From Lutjanus erythropterus (lineage: Eukaryota; Chordata; Actinopteri; Lutjaniformes; Lutjanidae), in contig CM034613.1 in the NCBI GenBank assembly GCA_020091685.1, forward strand, positions 11,378,331 to 11,442,330: 64,000 nt of DNA, written 5' to 3'. The notes under the pieces are model-generated. The model made no database searches, was not told the DNA's origin, and saw only the letters and a list, made by a program, of their open reading frames with translations. This document shows, one piece after another, positions 34,441 through 46,590 of this stretch. Position numbers and translations under genes: made by a program. Position 1 is the first letter of the stretch, and every line of letters begins with the position of its first letter.

Positions 34441-36036
34441 CCACTCACTTAACTCTGTATAAAACGGGTTACATTTAATTTCAATGTGATTGTTTAACAC
34501 TGCCGTATAGTGGGAATCTAATAGCAAATCACACAACCAACAACAACAAAAAAAAATGAATCATGAGATTATTATTTTTTTTTCCCAGTATAGAAACTGA
34601 TGACTTGACCAACTAATTAACCAAGACTACCAAGAGACGCTCTCTTTCTCTGTGATAGTTCATCAGCTCATTGTGAGATCGTGTGTTGTTATGCTGAACA
34701 TCCTCACTCACAGTCAGGGCACGAAAAATAGCACCGCCACCAGCACAATGATGGTCATGTATGCAAGTATGCCAGTAAATAAAACAAACAATCCATTGAC
34801 CATGTGCCTCTCCAATGCTGACACAGTGCTGTGAAGATAACATGTCTCCTAATTAGTAACGATTGAGATCATTAACTAACTTCAATTTTGTAATATATCA
34901 CCTCTTTTCCTCTATTGAGAGCTTCTCTTTAAAGGCATTTGTCTTTTACACAAACTGACGATGAATGATGGACAGATGACAAGTCACCTGACGATAATGA
35001 CAGATTATAACAATGAAAACTATGTACGCTCTCCTTTGTCACTACAAAACAATGCTTCAAAAAGAAGCTAAACCGGTGAGACACCCCTATCCGTGCAAGA
35101 TTTAAAGATTTTTGACTCTGTTGACTCATAGTGTAAGCGCCTCGTCTCATCTTGTTGCATTGTTGTAGAAGAAGTGACAAGTCAAACTTCACAGCAAATT
35201 GTCATTCATCATTTGTCAGAAATTGGGCCTACACCTTTTTGGTATTTCTGGAGCTTTTTCGCCAACTTTTCATCAATATTAAAGGCACAATATGCAACAT
35301 TTTTTCAAAACACAACGTACACACTCATGTAAACATAATTCCTCTTGATCTTCATGTCCCACTAGGGGTATGTGTGTGTATATTTCCTTATTTTTATCAT
35401 TATTTTGCTGTACTCTGGATGCTTTACCACCCTCAAACATCCGTATTTCACCTTTAATCTTTATGGTGTGTTTTATGTTTAACTGCACAGACAAATCTTA
35501 CTGATTCTGCCTTTAAGTAATCTGAGACTTTGTATAGGTATATGGACTACAGCTGCAGCCATTGTTTCCATCAGCAGTGCACAATGACATAAGCTGTATG
35601 TTCTGGGGCTGAACAAGCTGTAAATTACAGTAATAAGTGTTGATGTCAACTTCCTTCAACTGCCAAAAATGGAAACAAAAAGGAAACAGAAATTGATGGT
35701 CAGCAAAAACTGAAAATAATTTTGGCAGTTTTGCTGTATGCAATAATCGACTGTAAAAAGTTCTCAACTTTTCAAAAGAATGTGTGCTACTGAAATGCTC
35801 ATCAGAGATAAATTACAAAGGAACAGATTTTTTTTTTTTGATCACCTTTTGATCTGTATATTCAAGGCTGAGGGGTGTCCCAGCATGCACTGGGAGGAGA
35901 GAACAAACATCCTGAACAGTAAAAACAAAAAAAAATCCATATAAAATGCATTTGTCAGATAGCTCTTAAAGCATTGGCCTTAAAACATTTTATCCATTCC
36001 TGTTGGAAACAACACTTTTAACCAAGAACAATATTT
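34441..36036. other. Non-coding stretch, no gene seen
   Basis: A segment at 35280-35460 (AAAGGCACAATATGCAAC onwards) may be another dispersed repeat but has no second copy here. No exon supported. Confidence 0.45.
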
Positions 36037-36139
36037 TTGGTTTCCTGTTGTCCCTGTCTAACATTTGGTCCTGTGAAAAAAGAACAGAGTGAGAGATCTT
36101 TCTGTCCTCCTTTACTTCTGATTCCACTTTTTTTCTCAG

Positions 36140-36486
36140 ACACTGATACACACTCAGACACACACACATTTTTCAAAGCTGATGTCACCGCGCTATCCGG
36201 TCCGCAAATCCCTCCTCCTGTTTCTTTCTCTCCATCAGACCACGATCCAAAACACCGCCAACCCCCCCTCCTCCCTTCACCCTCCATCCCCAACACCATT
36301 CTTTTAAAAAGTGACAGTGAGCCAACAGGAGCTGTGCTGCTGGGTGCTGATCCCTCAAATGAAGCTAAATCATCCATCAGCCTTCTCTTTTCTGCCCTCC
36401 AGAAAGAAGAGTTGCCCTGTAGAACAATTAAATGGATACAAGTGGAAAAACAGGGCTGTACTTTTAAAAATACTGATTTAAAATAG
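36140..36486 (+). CDS. Long open frame, weak exon candidate
   Basis: This is the second half of a 149-codon plus-strand frame (36037-36486). It follows a good acceptor-like CTTTTTTTCTCAG at 36127-36139. The peptide is proline-, serine- and threonine-rich and then more mixed (around L-L-K-S-D-S-E-P-T-G, S-S-I-S-L-L-F-S-A-L-Q-K-E-E). I recognise no domain and see no strong donor. An opposite-strand frame of 171 codons covers the same DNA, showing the region is simply poor in stops on both strands. By rough reckoning one such frame in 64 kb is expected by chance. Confidence 0.15.
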
Positions 36487-37744
36487 AGTTTAAGATCTTC
36501 TATGTTAGTATCCCAGATTTCTATGAGGTACAATAGAAATCATGGAGTAAAAATTTGAAAATGTTGTTTTTTTTCTTCCAAAGAGCTAGAATAAGAGAAG
36601 TACTTTCTATAATCTCCAATACATTGGAGGACTTTTTAGTTTTATGTCCAAAACATCCATAAAGACATATTTGACCTCAATTTTATTAGATTTTATCTCA
36701 ACAAGCCAGATTTGTGGAACATTTTTAATGTCACTTATGATTATCTATGCTGTGGCAAAGTCTGTTCTAACATTTGGCTCCTTAAATGTCATTGGCATAC
36801 ATAATAGTAGATGATAGAATCGCTTAGACCACTAACTTTGCATCAGCTGGCACCTGCAGCATTCCAATTATCTCAATCTGAGGCTTTAAAATCCAGGGAC
36901 AAAATCAGTCCGCTGTCGTCTCTGACACAGTTAATACAGTTTAAATTTTATAACCAATGTGTGAGTTGTTTAGTGACACTGTGCCGTTTTTTTGTTTTGT
37001 TTTGTGGTGCGGTGAGGTTTGGGATAATAAACAATAGATGGTGCCACAATTGATCTTTCCTAAGTCCCGCCCCTTTTTGCTCTGTGTTCCAATAACAGAT
37101 GAGCAAGCTTTGTACCAACACCTATGACAAGAAAAACAAGTTCTGAAGATGGTTAAAAGATGTTGGTGGGCGAGAGAGAGAGAGAAGATTCCTGAAGGCG
37201 TTTCATTCAGTTTTTGGATTTGGGAGGCAGTGGAGAGAATGACAACAAAAGCAAAAGCAAGGAAAAATAAGCAAGTTTCCAGTAAATAAAAAGGAGTATT
37301 ACTGTATGCTCAAAAAACAAACTTTTCTTGTTGGTGCATTGCATTCTGGTCAAGTGAGGCTAATGTAATTCCAGCTTTTCTTATGGATTTCTTTTTGAAT
37401 GAGTGTTGAACGTTGGTGTATGAGTGAGTTTTGAAAAAGAGTCTTCTGAGTTACTGACACAAAATCCAACGTTTATTGTTGATTTGAGTGTGGAGATTCT
37501 TTTACGACCTTAGAACCTGTGGTTGAATTATTTTTTTCTTACCAGCTCTTTCAACTTGAGTAGGTGTTTACTGGTGATGTTTCAGTTTGCAAAAATGTGT
37601 GGAGTTGTTGATAAAAAGCTAGATTTTGGCAGACAAAGCACTTTTCAAGGGAAGTCGGTCATAAAATCAGTGGTGTATAACCGCACAGCTGAGAACTGTG
37701 ATTCATTTGCTGGAAACATCTTTATTTTTGAGTAGAAAGGTGCT
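36487..37744. other. Non-coding stretch, no gene seen
   Basis: AT-rich, with no supported exon, array or mobile element. Confidence 0.5.
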
Positions 37745-38350
37745 CAGTAGCCCAGGGTTTCTGTTGTTGTATTTTGTGTTTCAAAATACACCACAAATTT
37801 TCAATGGGAGTCTGGTATGGACTGCAGGCAGGTCAGTCTGGTACATGAACTCTTTCACTATGAAGACACGCTGTTGTAACACCTGCAGAATGTGTTTTGG
37901 CATTGTATTGCTGAAATAAGCAGGGACTTCCCTGAAAAAGACGTCATCTGGATGGCAGCATGTGTTGCTGTTTGCATCAGTCCATCTCGGGCCCTGAGAA
38001 GTCTGCAGCATTTCTGGATGTTGCTGATATTTGGCTTTCACTTTTGCATGGTAGAATCTTAACATTTGTAGATGCAGCAACAAACTGTGTTTACTGACAA
38101 TGTTGGCCCTTTAAATGCAGAGAATTCTCTGGATTCTCTTAATCTTTTAATGGTATTATGGATTGTAGATGGTGGAATCCCAAAATTCATTGCAGTTTTG
38201 TGTTGAGAAACATTGTTCTTAAACTGTTTTTGACGAGGTAGTGAATGTCACCCCATCCTTGCTTGAGAACGACTGAGTCTTCCGAGGATGTGGGTGTAAA
38301 GTGCGCAGCTGCTTTAGCTCTTGTGAACAGTCTTGAAGTGTAACTTAAAC
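37745..38350 (-). pseudogene. Decayed Tc1-like transposon D (transposase remains)
   Basis: On the minus strand this carries the family's transposase region. TTTCAATGGGAGTCTGGTA with GACTGCAGGCAGGTCAGTC is the complement of the W-P-A-C-S-P-D-L region, followed by the complement of the catalytic-Asp part. The 100-codon minus frame (37781-38083) is partly in the wrong frame, so its peptide only loosely resembles a transposase. The 5' part includes blocks equivalent to those at 25630-25680 (GATTGTAGATGGTGGAATCCC, TCTCTGGATTCTCTTAATC). Frame shifts and deletions make it inactive. Its terminal ends were not found. Confidence 0.75.
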
Positions 38351-39730
38351 CCAGAGTGGCCGCAGGTGTTGGAACAACCACACATGAAGCCCCTGAAAGA
38401 AGTGATTCTGCCTGCAGCTACACAACGCTGATAACTTCTAATGGTTTCAAATGCCTCAGGTATGTGTAGATATGTGTGTTTCCTTCCTTTTGAAAGTATA
38501 AATTGTCACTACATGAACAAAATTATAAAAAAAGAAGGATATTTTACAGAATGATTGACTTTTAGTCTTTTTTCTAATAGCTTTTCCCTTCATTTTGATG
38601 TGCAGTGTTGTTTTGTGTTGTGGAAACTTCCTAAAATTTGTTGTGCATCTCATGACCTTCACTCTTTCAAAATGTACTTCATTCCCCATCAGAAAAAAAA
38701 AAAGAGTTATGACTTTGTTGTTGGTCTGTAACTCATGACGAGGCTGATCTTCAAATCTCTGAACATGAATTAGACTTTTGTTGTGAGGTTTGTGACTCCA
38801 AGGCAAGGACGAAGACCCCTTTTTAATACAAAACGCACGTACAAACACACATCTCGCATATACACAATACTCCTAACAAAGAATCCTAACCCCTTTAACT
38901 CTGATTTTTTTTAATAACCTCATTTGATTTCATGCATGACATGCCTCAATTCAAAAGACGTTTGGTAAACAGTAGCAGACCCTGATCACTCAAGTTTTGA
39001 ATGCAGATGAAGTTTAGAACTCGAACTCACATGATGAGAAAGAAGAGATGTGGTAGTGTATCCCAGAGGTGGGGGTGGGGTCTGTCACATTACAGGGGGA
39101 AATTCCAATCTTTCATTTAGTTACGTTAAAAGATTTATCACTGACTATGTAACTGCTTTTTTCTGCATTTTCAGCATTTCTGCATTTGCATCACAGTAGA
39201 AACCTGCTGCATCGAGTTCAATACACAACCAGGCCTATGAAAGTACTGTTTATGACTCATAACTCAGAAGCAGTACTATTAGTATTATAGTTTTGATAGT
39301 TTCTGTGGCTTTCACTGTCTCTTAATAAGGAAAAAGGAAGTGGTGTAGGGTTTCCATCCATTCACCATAGAAGAAATGTTGAAATGTTGCAAAATACATA
39401 GTTTCTGTGCTTGGTTTATCTGTAAAAGCAAAACATGACAAAGTTCAATGGAAACAGATTCTTCTGCCATGGTTTAATGATACCTCACTGGGTAATTAGC
39501 AACACCAGCTGCTCAAAGCTCAAAGAGCCAATTCCTGATAACTCCTCACACAACAGTAGTAGACTGACACTCACATTATTTCACATTCATTTAAACAAAA
39601 TAATGTGCTGCATTCGATTGGACAGCTAGCTGACAGGTGATAGACTGTTACGTTTGAAGATTTGGTGTTAAAGTCTCGTTCTCAGTGAGTCTCTCAGTCA
39701 GTAGTGTGCTGTGAACCTCTTTTTTCCCCC
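38351..39730. other. Non-coding stretch, no gene seen
   Basis: A 130-codon minus frame (38456-38848) is lysine- and phenylalanine-rich because of AT-rich DNA and has no motif. Nothing is called. Confidence 0.45.
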
Positions 39731-39920
39731 CCTAGGATGGCAAACCCATGTCCTGTCCTTCTCTGCCTGTGATTGGCCAATTCTTGCTGGCTTCATTGGT
39801 TGGATTTGTTAGGTTTAGACATGAGGAGTGTTGATTGGTTAGGGTTAGGTTAAGAATATTAGGGTAAACCAAATCAGAGGCAAAGTAGGGCCTGTCATGG
39901 CCATGCTTTGCCATCCTAGG
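39731..39920. mobile_element. 190-bp MITE with perfect 14-bp inverted ends
   Basis: CCTAGGATGGCAAA at 39731-39744 is repeated exactly in reverse at 39907-39920, and the similarity continues less perfectly inward. The interior has TGATTGG and TTAGGGTTAGG motifs and no coding frame. I recall similar CCTAGGATGGC-ended repeats in other fish, but the superfamily is not assigned. No clear target-site duplication was found. Confidence 0.78.
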
Positions 39921-41379
39921 AACCAAAAATATTGCCCGATAAATAAATGTATCTCCAACTGTAACACAATCTCTGGAACATCTTGCATATATGTTATATT
40001 CATGTCAAACTGGCCTTGGACAAATGATGTAAATTTCATAATGACATAGCATTCTGGCCTGCATTACCTGTTGCAAATAAGCTATTTACAGCTGAGGCAA
40101 TTTACAAAAGGCTCTACTGGCCCACAGAGGTCAAGAAAATTAAATGCTTTTAAGTTTCAGTTGTGATTCTTTTAAAATTAGAATAACATATTTCTGATTT
40201 CTTTTTAAAGTAAACTGCTAAAATAAAGCCAGGGGATTTAAACAGCATGTTAGTGTTAATTTATCCCGGAGGTGGGGGTCGTCTTCAGGTCAGTATTGAT
40301 TACAAAATCTGCACCTCTTCTGGGGATAAAGTTAATTTCAGCAGCAGAAGTTAAGTGACAATGCGCAAATACAACTGGCCCATTTTGGGATTTAGTACAT
40401 ATGTGAGAGTAGTCTTACATGTCGCTGTTTATAACACAGGGTGTTTATTCTTTGTAGACAGGCTGCTTTGAGGAAAAAAAAGGGCTCATAAATTAAGAGT
40501 ATACCCACTTCTTCAGGCCGCACTACACCACTGCGCATTTGTACATCTACTAAACATTGAGCTGCCTACAGCAGGATGGATTTCAACCAAATATATTGTG
40601 AATTTTGAATGAACACAATGATCATTGTGGCTGTTAAAACAAGGTCACACAGTCTGAATTTCCTCCACCTGTTAGCGACTAAATGAAATGGAGTCCTCTC
40701 ACCGGCTGGTGTTGCAGAAACAATAGGCATATTGTTGGTAATGTATGCAAATAAACACACAGTCATTTGCATTGGAGCAACAGAAAAATGCTTTTTGGAC
40801 TCACAGTGACACAGATACACAAGCATCCACACATACCGACATATGAAAATCAAAAACAGAAGCAAATTATTCTTTTTCTGTCTTCATGGCTTTAATGTAA
40901 TATATATTTTTCACGTGTTCGAGTGTTCAAGATTAACTTCCATTTCTATAATCAATAACATGAAATATGTTCATACCAGCATTTCCCACAAAAAACCTAA
41001 AACATCAGCACTTACCAAAGGGAAAATTAAGTAAAAAAAAAAACAACAACAAGCATGTCAGTCGTCTCAGTGGGTGATGTGTGAGTCAGTTGATGATCTT
41101 TGGTTGCCCTGGGGGGCACATGTTGATTAGCATGCTGGGATTTCTGGAAATGCTCTCAACATTACAGACAGGCAAGCGCTCACCAACCAACCAAGAATTA
41201 CCAAAGAAAACATTTAGTGTAAAATATTTCCCTCGTACTGATCCTGCAACAGTTGGCTGCAGAGTTGGCTCCAAAGTGGTTATCTTATGCTTTTGGGTTT
41301 TTTTCCTTTAATTTATTGTCTAACATAGTTTTCGTGCATGTTAAAGGTGCAAAAACACAAAGACCAAATTCAATGCCAA
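39921..41379. other. Non-coding stretch, no gene seen
   Basis: No repeat family or exon recognised. AT-rich throughout. Confidence 0.5.
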
Positions 41380-41605
41380 AGGCAATGTTATGTTATGTTC
41401 CCTAGATGCTACGTTCCCAGGGTCCTATGTTCCCAATATCCTATGTTCTCATGGTCCTATGGTGGCAGGTCATGTATTCCCAAGATCCCATGGTCCCATG
41501 GTTCTATATTCCCAAGGTTCTGTGTTCCCAGGGTCTAATGTTTCCAAGGTCCTATGTTCCACAGGCTATATGTTCCTGGGATCTTATATGCCTAAGATCC
41601 TATGT
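41380..41605 (+). repeat. Minisatellite, TTCCCAGGGTCCTATG-type, period about 15-20 bp
   Basis: About a dozen imperfect copies of a CTATGTTCCCAGGGTC unit. Variation is in single bases and small indels, so all three plus frames stay open and give repetitive peptides with V-P-x-S-Y or F-P-R-S motifs. The frames are a by-product of the array and not a gene. Confidence 0.9.
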
Positions 41606-42239
41606 TGTAACATAGATGCACTCCTGTTGGTACACATTTCACGCTGCACATCCTGTCTTTGTTCAGCGCAGAACTGTTTAATTCATTTTCAAAGTGATGG
41701 GTTCTGAAATTGCAATTTATAGAATTAAAGAGCAGAAGAAAGACGACAAGATGACAAATGTGCGAATGGCACAAATAGGTTTAGGTTGGTAAACGTTTAA
41801 TACAATAAAACTCATGTATAAATATTTTTAGCTTGCATGAATGTTGAACTAGTTGCATGTATCCCTGTGCTGAATGAGAGTTTTGCACCTAAAGTATACA
41901 GACAACCAGAGAACATGTGTGTATGAGTGTGAGCGCGTTTGCATCCTGGGAATGTGGAAGTGGCCATCCTAACTGACAAACAGGATCCAGATCGCATACA
42001 AAGCCAAGCTCTCTCTGGCTCACTCACACACACACTCACATTCATGTAAATCAATGTTAAGGTTAAACCACATTTTATTTGAAAAGCACATGCACTGCAC
42101 ATGTTGTGTGGATCTGTGTTTCTGTGTTCGTAGAGTGTGTATATGGGTACATGTTAATTGCACTTGTACGTGTGTGTTCTCCCCGGAGCAGAATAAAAAA
42201 GGGAAGTTCTTGTTTACCATCACAAGACCGGCTCATTTA
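41606..42239. other. Non-coding stretch, no gene seen
   Basis: TGTG/CACA-rich spots but no array. Overlapping frames lack motifs. Confidence 0.45.
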
Positions 42240-42485
42240 TTGAAGGGGAGAAGAAAGAGCCTCAGAAAGGAAGTTCTCTCTCTCTCTCTCTCAAAAAAAA
42301 AACAACTGTGAGGATTCAGCTGGAGAGAAAGGAGGGAGGAGGGAAGGAAGGAAGGAAGGATGGAAGAGACAGGAAGATGAAAAGAAGAAACAAAGACAAA
42401 GCGATGGAGAGAAAACAGAAAAACTGGAGGGATGGAGGAAGGACAGAGAGAGGATCAGCAGAGAGAGACAGAGAGAGGGACTGTT
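42240..42485 (+). repeat. Polypurine region with (TC)n and (GGAA)n patches
   Basis: A short (TC)n at 42275-42292 is followed by A-rich and then GGAGGGAGG, GGAAGGAAGG and GACAGAGAGAGG DNA, nearly all purine for close to 190 bases. The 68-codon frame through it is charge-only and is not called. Confidence 0.85.
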
Positions 42486-44477
42486 GTGTCACTCTGAGTG
42501 AATGTGCTTATTGAAAGGGATGAGTCAGTGGAAAGAGAAACAATGAAAATGCAGAGTCACTGCAGCCCTTTCATTCACATCTTTTATTCTGCTGTTCTTA
42601 ATTTCTCTACCTCTGTTTTTTTCTGTCTTTTCTGTTGGTTGAAAGCTTCATCGACATTTCAGCTGAATGTTTCCTAATTTGGATGTTCATTACTGCACTT
42701 TGACCAATGTCTGGTGTTTATTAGTCTGGGAAAGTTGCAGGAAGTCGTATTTTCCTATTGCTCATCTGGCTCAGATATGTCAAACATAAAATTACATATA
42801 TGACATAAGTGGTCATGTGTCAACTGCCTAAATCATAATTGTCTGTATTCCTACTGTGAAGTACTTGCAGTTTCTTTTCAGTTGCTAACATGCATTTGTC
42901 AAAACCAAAGTCACATTGTCAGCGAGAAAGTGGCCTGTGGCCCAAACCAGACCACGTTTTCCAGAATCCATGAACTCTTTTCTCAGCACTATATACCGTA
43001 TTTGCAACATGCTATGCTAACACACTACTTTCAAAAAGCAGAATTATGGCCAATTTCCGCAGTAAACTTTTTGAAATATACAGAAAATCAGAATATGTAC
43101 AATAAAATGAAACAATAATGATTACAAACGTAACTCAATGCAGTTTTAGCTGACAGCCTGCCCACATGTCCTGTTTTTACTGTGTGTGATTATACATCTT
43201 TTGATCGTTATTCTAATTAATTATTATTATTGCAGACTTTTTGTTTTTTCTCAAGTAAATTATATATCATATATATAAGGAAAAAATAAAGGATATTGAA
43301 GCAAATTGTTGAATTTCTGATTCAGTCTTGTTACATATATTTTACAGTTTTTACACATTGCTTACATACTTGCTGCACTTGTTGTTTGTGTCAAAATTGT
43401 ACACACAAGCCAAATGAGACACTTGGAGATAAACATCTCGCTTCTATGTGAAAATGAAACTATGCACTCAAAACCTAACAATCCTTTTCAAAATGGCATT
43501 TTCGCTAAATGATCCACATATATACCATTTAAATTACTCTCTAAGAGCAGCAACAACACACTATTGTGCTTTATACAAAACACCGCTGTCTTTACAACTT
43601 TGTATACATTTCTAATTTTCAAATACAGGCTTCTGTGAAAAACTGTTCCGTTGCAGTACACTTATTTACATTTCAATGAACATAATTATTTTTTGCCATT
43701 GCAATTTTTACAGCAACAAAAACAACAACAACAAAAAAAATAGAATTACAGTACAGTGATCAATACAACATGTGGCAGTAAACTCATAGAAACAGTAAAA
43801 TTACTGTGATGATGGTATAAAATGGTGTTGTTTGCTGACAGTATACTGACAATGTCCAGTTCCTGTTCTTGGGTGATTAGATGCTGCCTGCAGCCCTCAG
43901 GTGGCCGTCTGGCAGGTCTGCAGAAAATACATTAATATGATGTAATTGATTAGGTTCTGCAAAACTGTACTGCATACTTCACAGCACTGAAGAGCGCAGA
44001 TCTACTGTTGGATTAGTTTGAATTGAACTGTGAGACAGAATAATGGTGCAGTTGCCTGGTCCCATCTTTGTTCTCTTCTTCATCCTCCTCTCAGTCTTCC
44101 TCATCCTCCCTCTCTCTCTCACTGCCTTTGCATCACAAAAGGTCTATTTGTCCATTTGTCAGACTCACACTGATTGGTGCATTAGTGTTAAAGTGTTTTC
44201 GCGTGCGCGTTTCCAATTTTAGGCGTGTTCTGCATGTTGAATAGAAATGTTTTCCCAATGATTGTAAGACATTCTTGAACGAAACGTCAGATGTCAGGAA
44301 CAGTGCGTAGTGTTTTGCAAGAAGTGTGTTGCAGAATTGCAAACAAACTGAAAAGCAGAAAGTGTGTTTGCACTTTGGGTGCTTTTGTTTAAGGCATGGT
44401 TACGGCTGTTCAAGGTTTTGATGCTTCTGACTAAGTATTCATTTTTAGTGTGTAAGCAATAGGTAAAAACTGTAAAA
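42486..44477. other. AT-rich non-coding stretch, no gene seen
   Basis: No array or mobile element. Few open frames, none with a motif. Confidence 0.5.
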
Positions 44478-44720
44478 CAGGGGTCTTCAGTGTTTTTCAG
44501 ACCATGGACCCTTTAGCTGATAAAGAGACAGAGCAGGAACCCCCCTACTACATATACTGTGCTGAATATTTCCAGGGCTTCATTCTTACCTGTAGCTGCT
44601 AAGTCAGCAGCATGGCTAATGATAGCTGCGTTAGCATCACTCTCTGCTCTTCTGCAGAGGTGGTTTCTGAGGTGACAGTCTCTTGCTCACAGGAGTGTCT
44701 ATACACTTGATAAAGCAGCT
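44478..44720 (+). repeat. Possible interspersed repeat (CAGGGGTCTTCA)
   Basis: CAGGGGTCTTCAGTGTTTTT with CAGACCATGGACCCTTTAG resembles the end of a dispersed teleost element I have seen. The right boundary is not visible and no second copy occurs in the window. Confidence 0.35.
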
Positions 44721-46110
44721 GATTGGCCAATATGTTTCATTAATATGTAACTAAATACTTGACCATTATGGACAGGTGAAGCACAGTAAATTAGTAGGGT
44801 AGCTATCTTATATGATTTCATGGTTTCATGGGTTTTCTTTTGTCAGTGTTGTGTAAATGATCACCACTGGTCAAACACTAAACCCCAGTCTGTGAACCAA
44901 ATGTTCAGTCTCTCCGTTGCCAGAACTCTAAACATATTTTTACTTGCTAAGACACATTTGGCACCGTGATGCACTTGTGTTGCAAACTGTTAAACACGGG
45001 CGCTAGAAGCTGAACCCAACACAACTGTCATCATTTACACACAATTAATTTTTCTTCACACTTGTTTCTGATGATGTGAAATCACCATCTGAACAGAAAA
45101 GAATCCACATTTGCGAGTGGTTCAACATCAATCAGAGATTCATAAATGTTTCTTGCATCATAGTCCCCTTTCCTCGACCCAATGCGATGTTTTTTTTTCC
45201 CGTTGCCAGCAATGCAGATGAAGTCCTGTCCCCTCATCAGCACAAAGATATGATGTTGAAGCAGAATTAATCCATTGTTTGTATTTCTATATTTCTTGCA
45301 GTTTGGGATGCACAACATGGAGCTGTGTGTTAGGAATGAAAATGTGTGATCTCTGTTGTGCGAATTGTTGCCAGTGTTTTGGGAGAACAAGCTTATTTCG
45401 AGACGTGTGAAGTATTATAATGGTCTGAGTGAATTTTGGAGGTGTGATTAATTGTTTGGCCAGGATGCACGTGGGTAATGCAGATTGTATGATGAGTACA
45501 GTCAATATGAATTTTAAAAACGCCTATTTAATGTTTTTAGATTGCATCCCTGTTTGTGTCGTGCACCTCTTTGACAACATATATAAAAAACAGACTCAGA
45601 ATTTCAGGCAGTTTCAAGGACTTTATCTACAATCCAAGCACTTCTCAAACCCTGAAAACACTGCATTAAAATTCAAGTGTTTCAAGGATTTCTAGCACCC
45701 ATAAGAACCCTGTTTATAACCCTGACTCTGTGCGTCACACTTTTACATCTCGACTAGTTTAAGAAAATGGACAAAACAGTACACATGGTATATTGTTAAT
45801 GGATTAAAACGTAACACAGTCAGATGGTACTCATTTGGTCACACAGCGTAGAGCTGCGTCTTTCCCTCAGTCTGTGTCTTCTTCTTTGTCTTCCAGTGGG
45901 TGTCTTTTGTCATTTATCATTCTGCCACCTCACCTGCCTGCAGTCATCACTCACCGCTTGTCTGTGCTCTTTTAATCCTCCTTTACGAACATTTTCCCTT
46001 TTACACACTCAAACTTGGAAGGTGCTCGCCCGTATTTTCATTTGATCTTTGCTCGGCATCTTTCCTGTTCCCATGCCCACCCTCTCTTTCACTTCCCCTC
46101 TCCTCGCCCC
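44721..46110. other. Non-coding stretch, no gene seen
   Basis: Short frames without motifs. Pyrimidine-rich at 45860-46110. Confidence 0.45.
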
Positions 46111-46320
46111 TCCACATGATGACACTGACTCTGCAGCAGAAATTAAAGGCCGAGCTCTAATCACCAGCAGCACTAAGTGCAGGCCAGCAGCTCGGGGCAT
46201 CAGACCCCATTATAAACACAGAGACAGACAGCTAGCTCAGAGCGGTAATGACAAACCACACAAAGCAGCCGGTTGATAACAGAGAGACAACCCTGCCCTC
46301 CCTTGTTAAACCATGACACC
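46111..46320. other. Candidate conserved non-coding element
   Basis: Repeat-free, mixed-composition DNA with ACTCTGCAGCAGAAATTAAA, AGAGCGGTAATGACAAACCA and TTGTTAAACCATGACACC. The texture differs from both flanks. Weak support. Confidence 0.25.
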
Positions 46321-46590
46321 TTTTAATGCTTTCTGCTGTGCTTGCTTCTATTATTAAATATTAAAACTAAAAGCACTACTATTACTGCTATGAACAACCT
46401 AAAAAATAACTGTGATTATTATGCCCTTTTAAATTGTTGCAATTACTGTTCACAATTACCAGTCAACAGGTGTGAACCTGATGCTTTGAGCACAGGGTTT
46501 GACTTATACAAGGACATGGGCCCCTCAATTAAAGGGTCATTTATCTTCAGTCATCTTGATCCTGTATGTTCATAGTTTTTTTTATATATA
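46321..46590. other. Non-coding, no feature
   Basis: Nothing recognised. Confidence 0.45.

Noticed and set aside
39836-39853. Interstitial telomere repeat (TTAGGGTTAGG)
   Set aside because: Only about two units, and it lies inside the MITE at 39731-39920.
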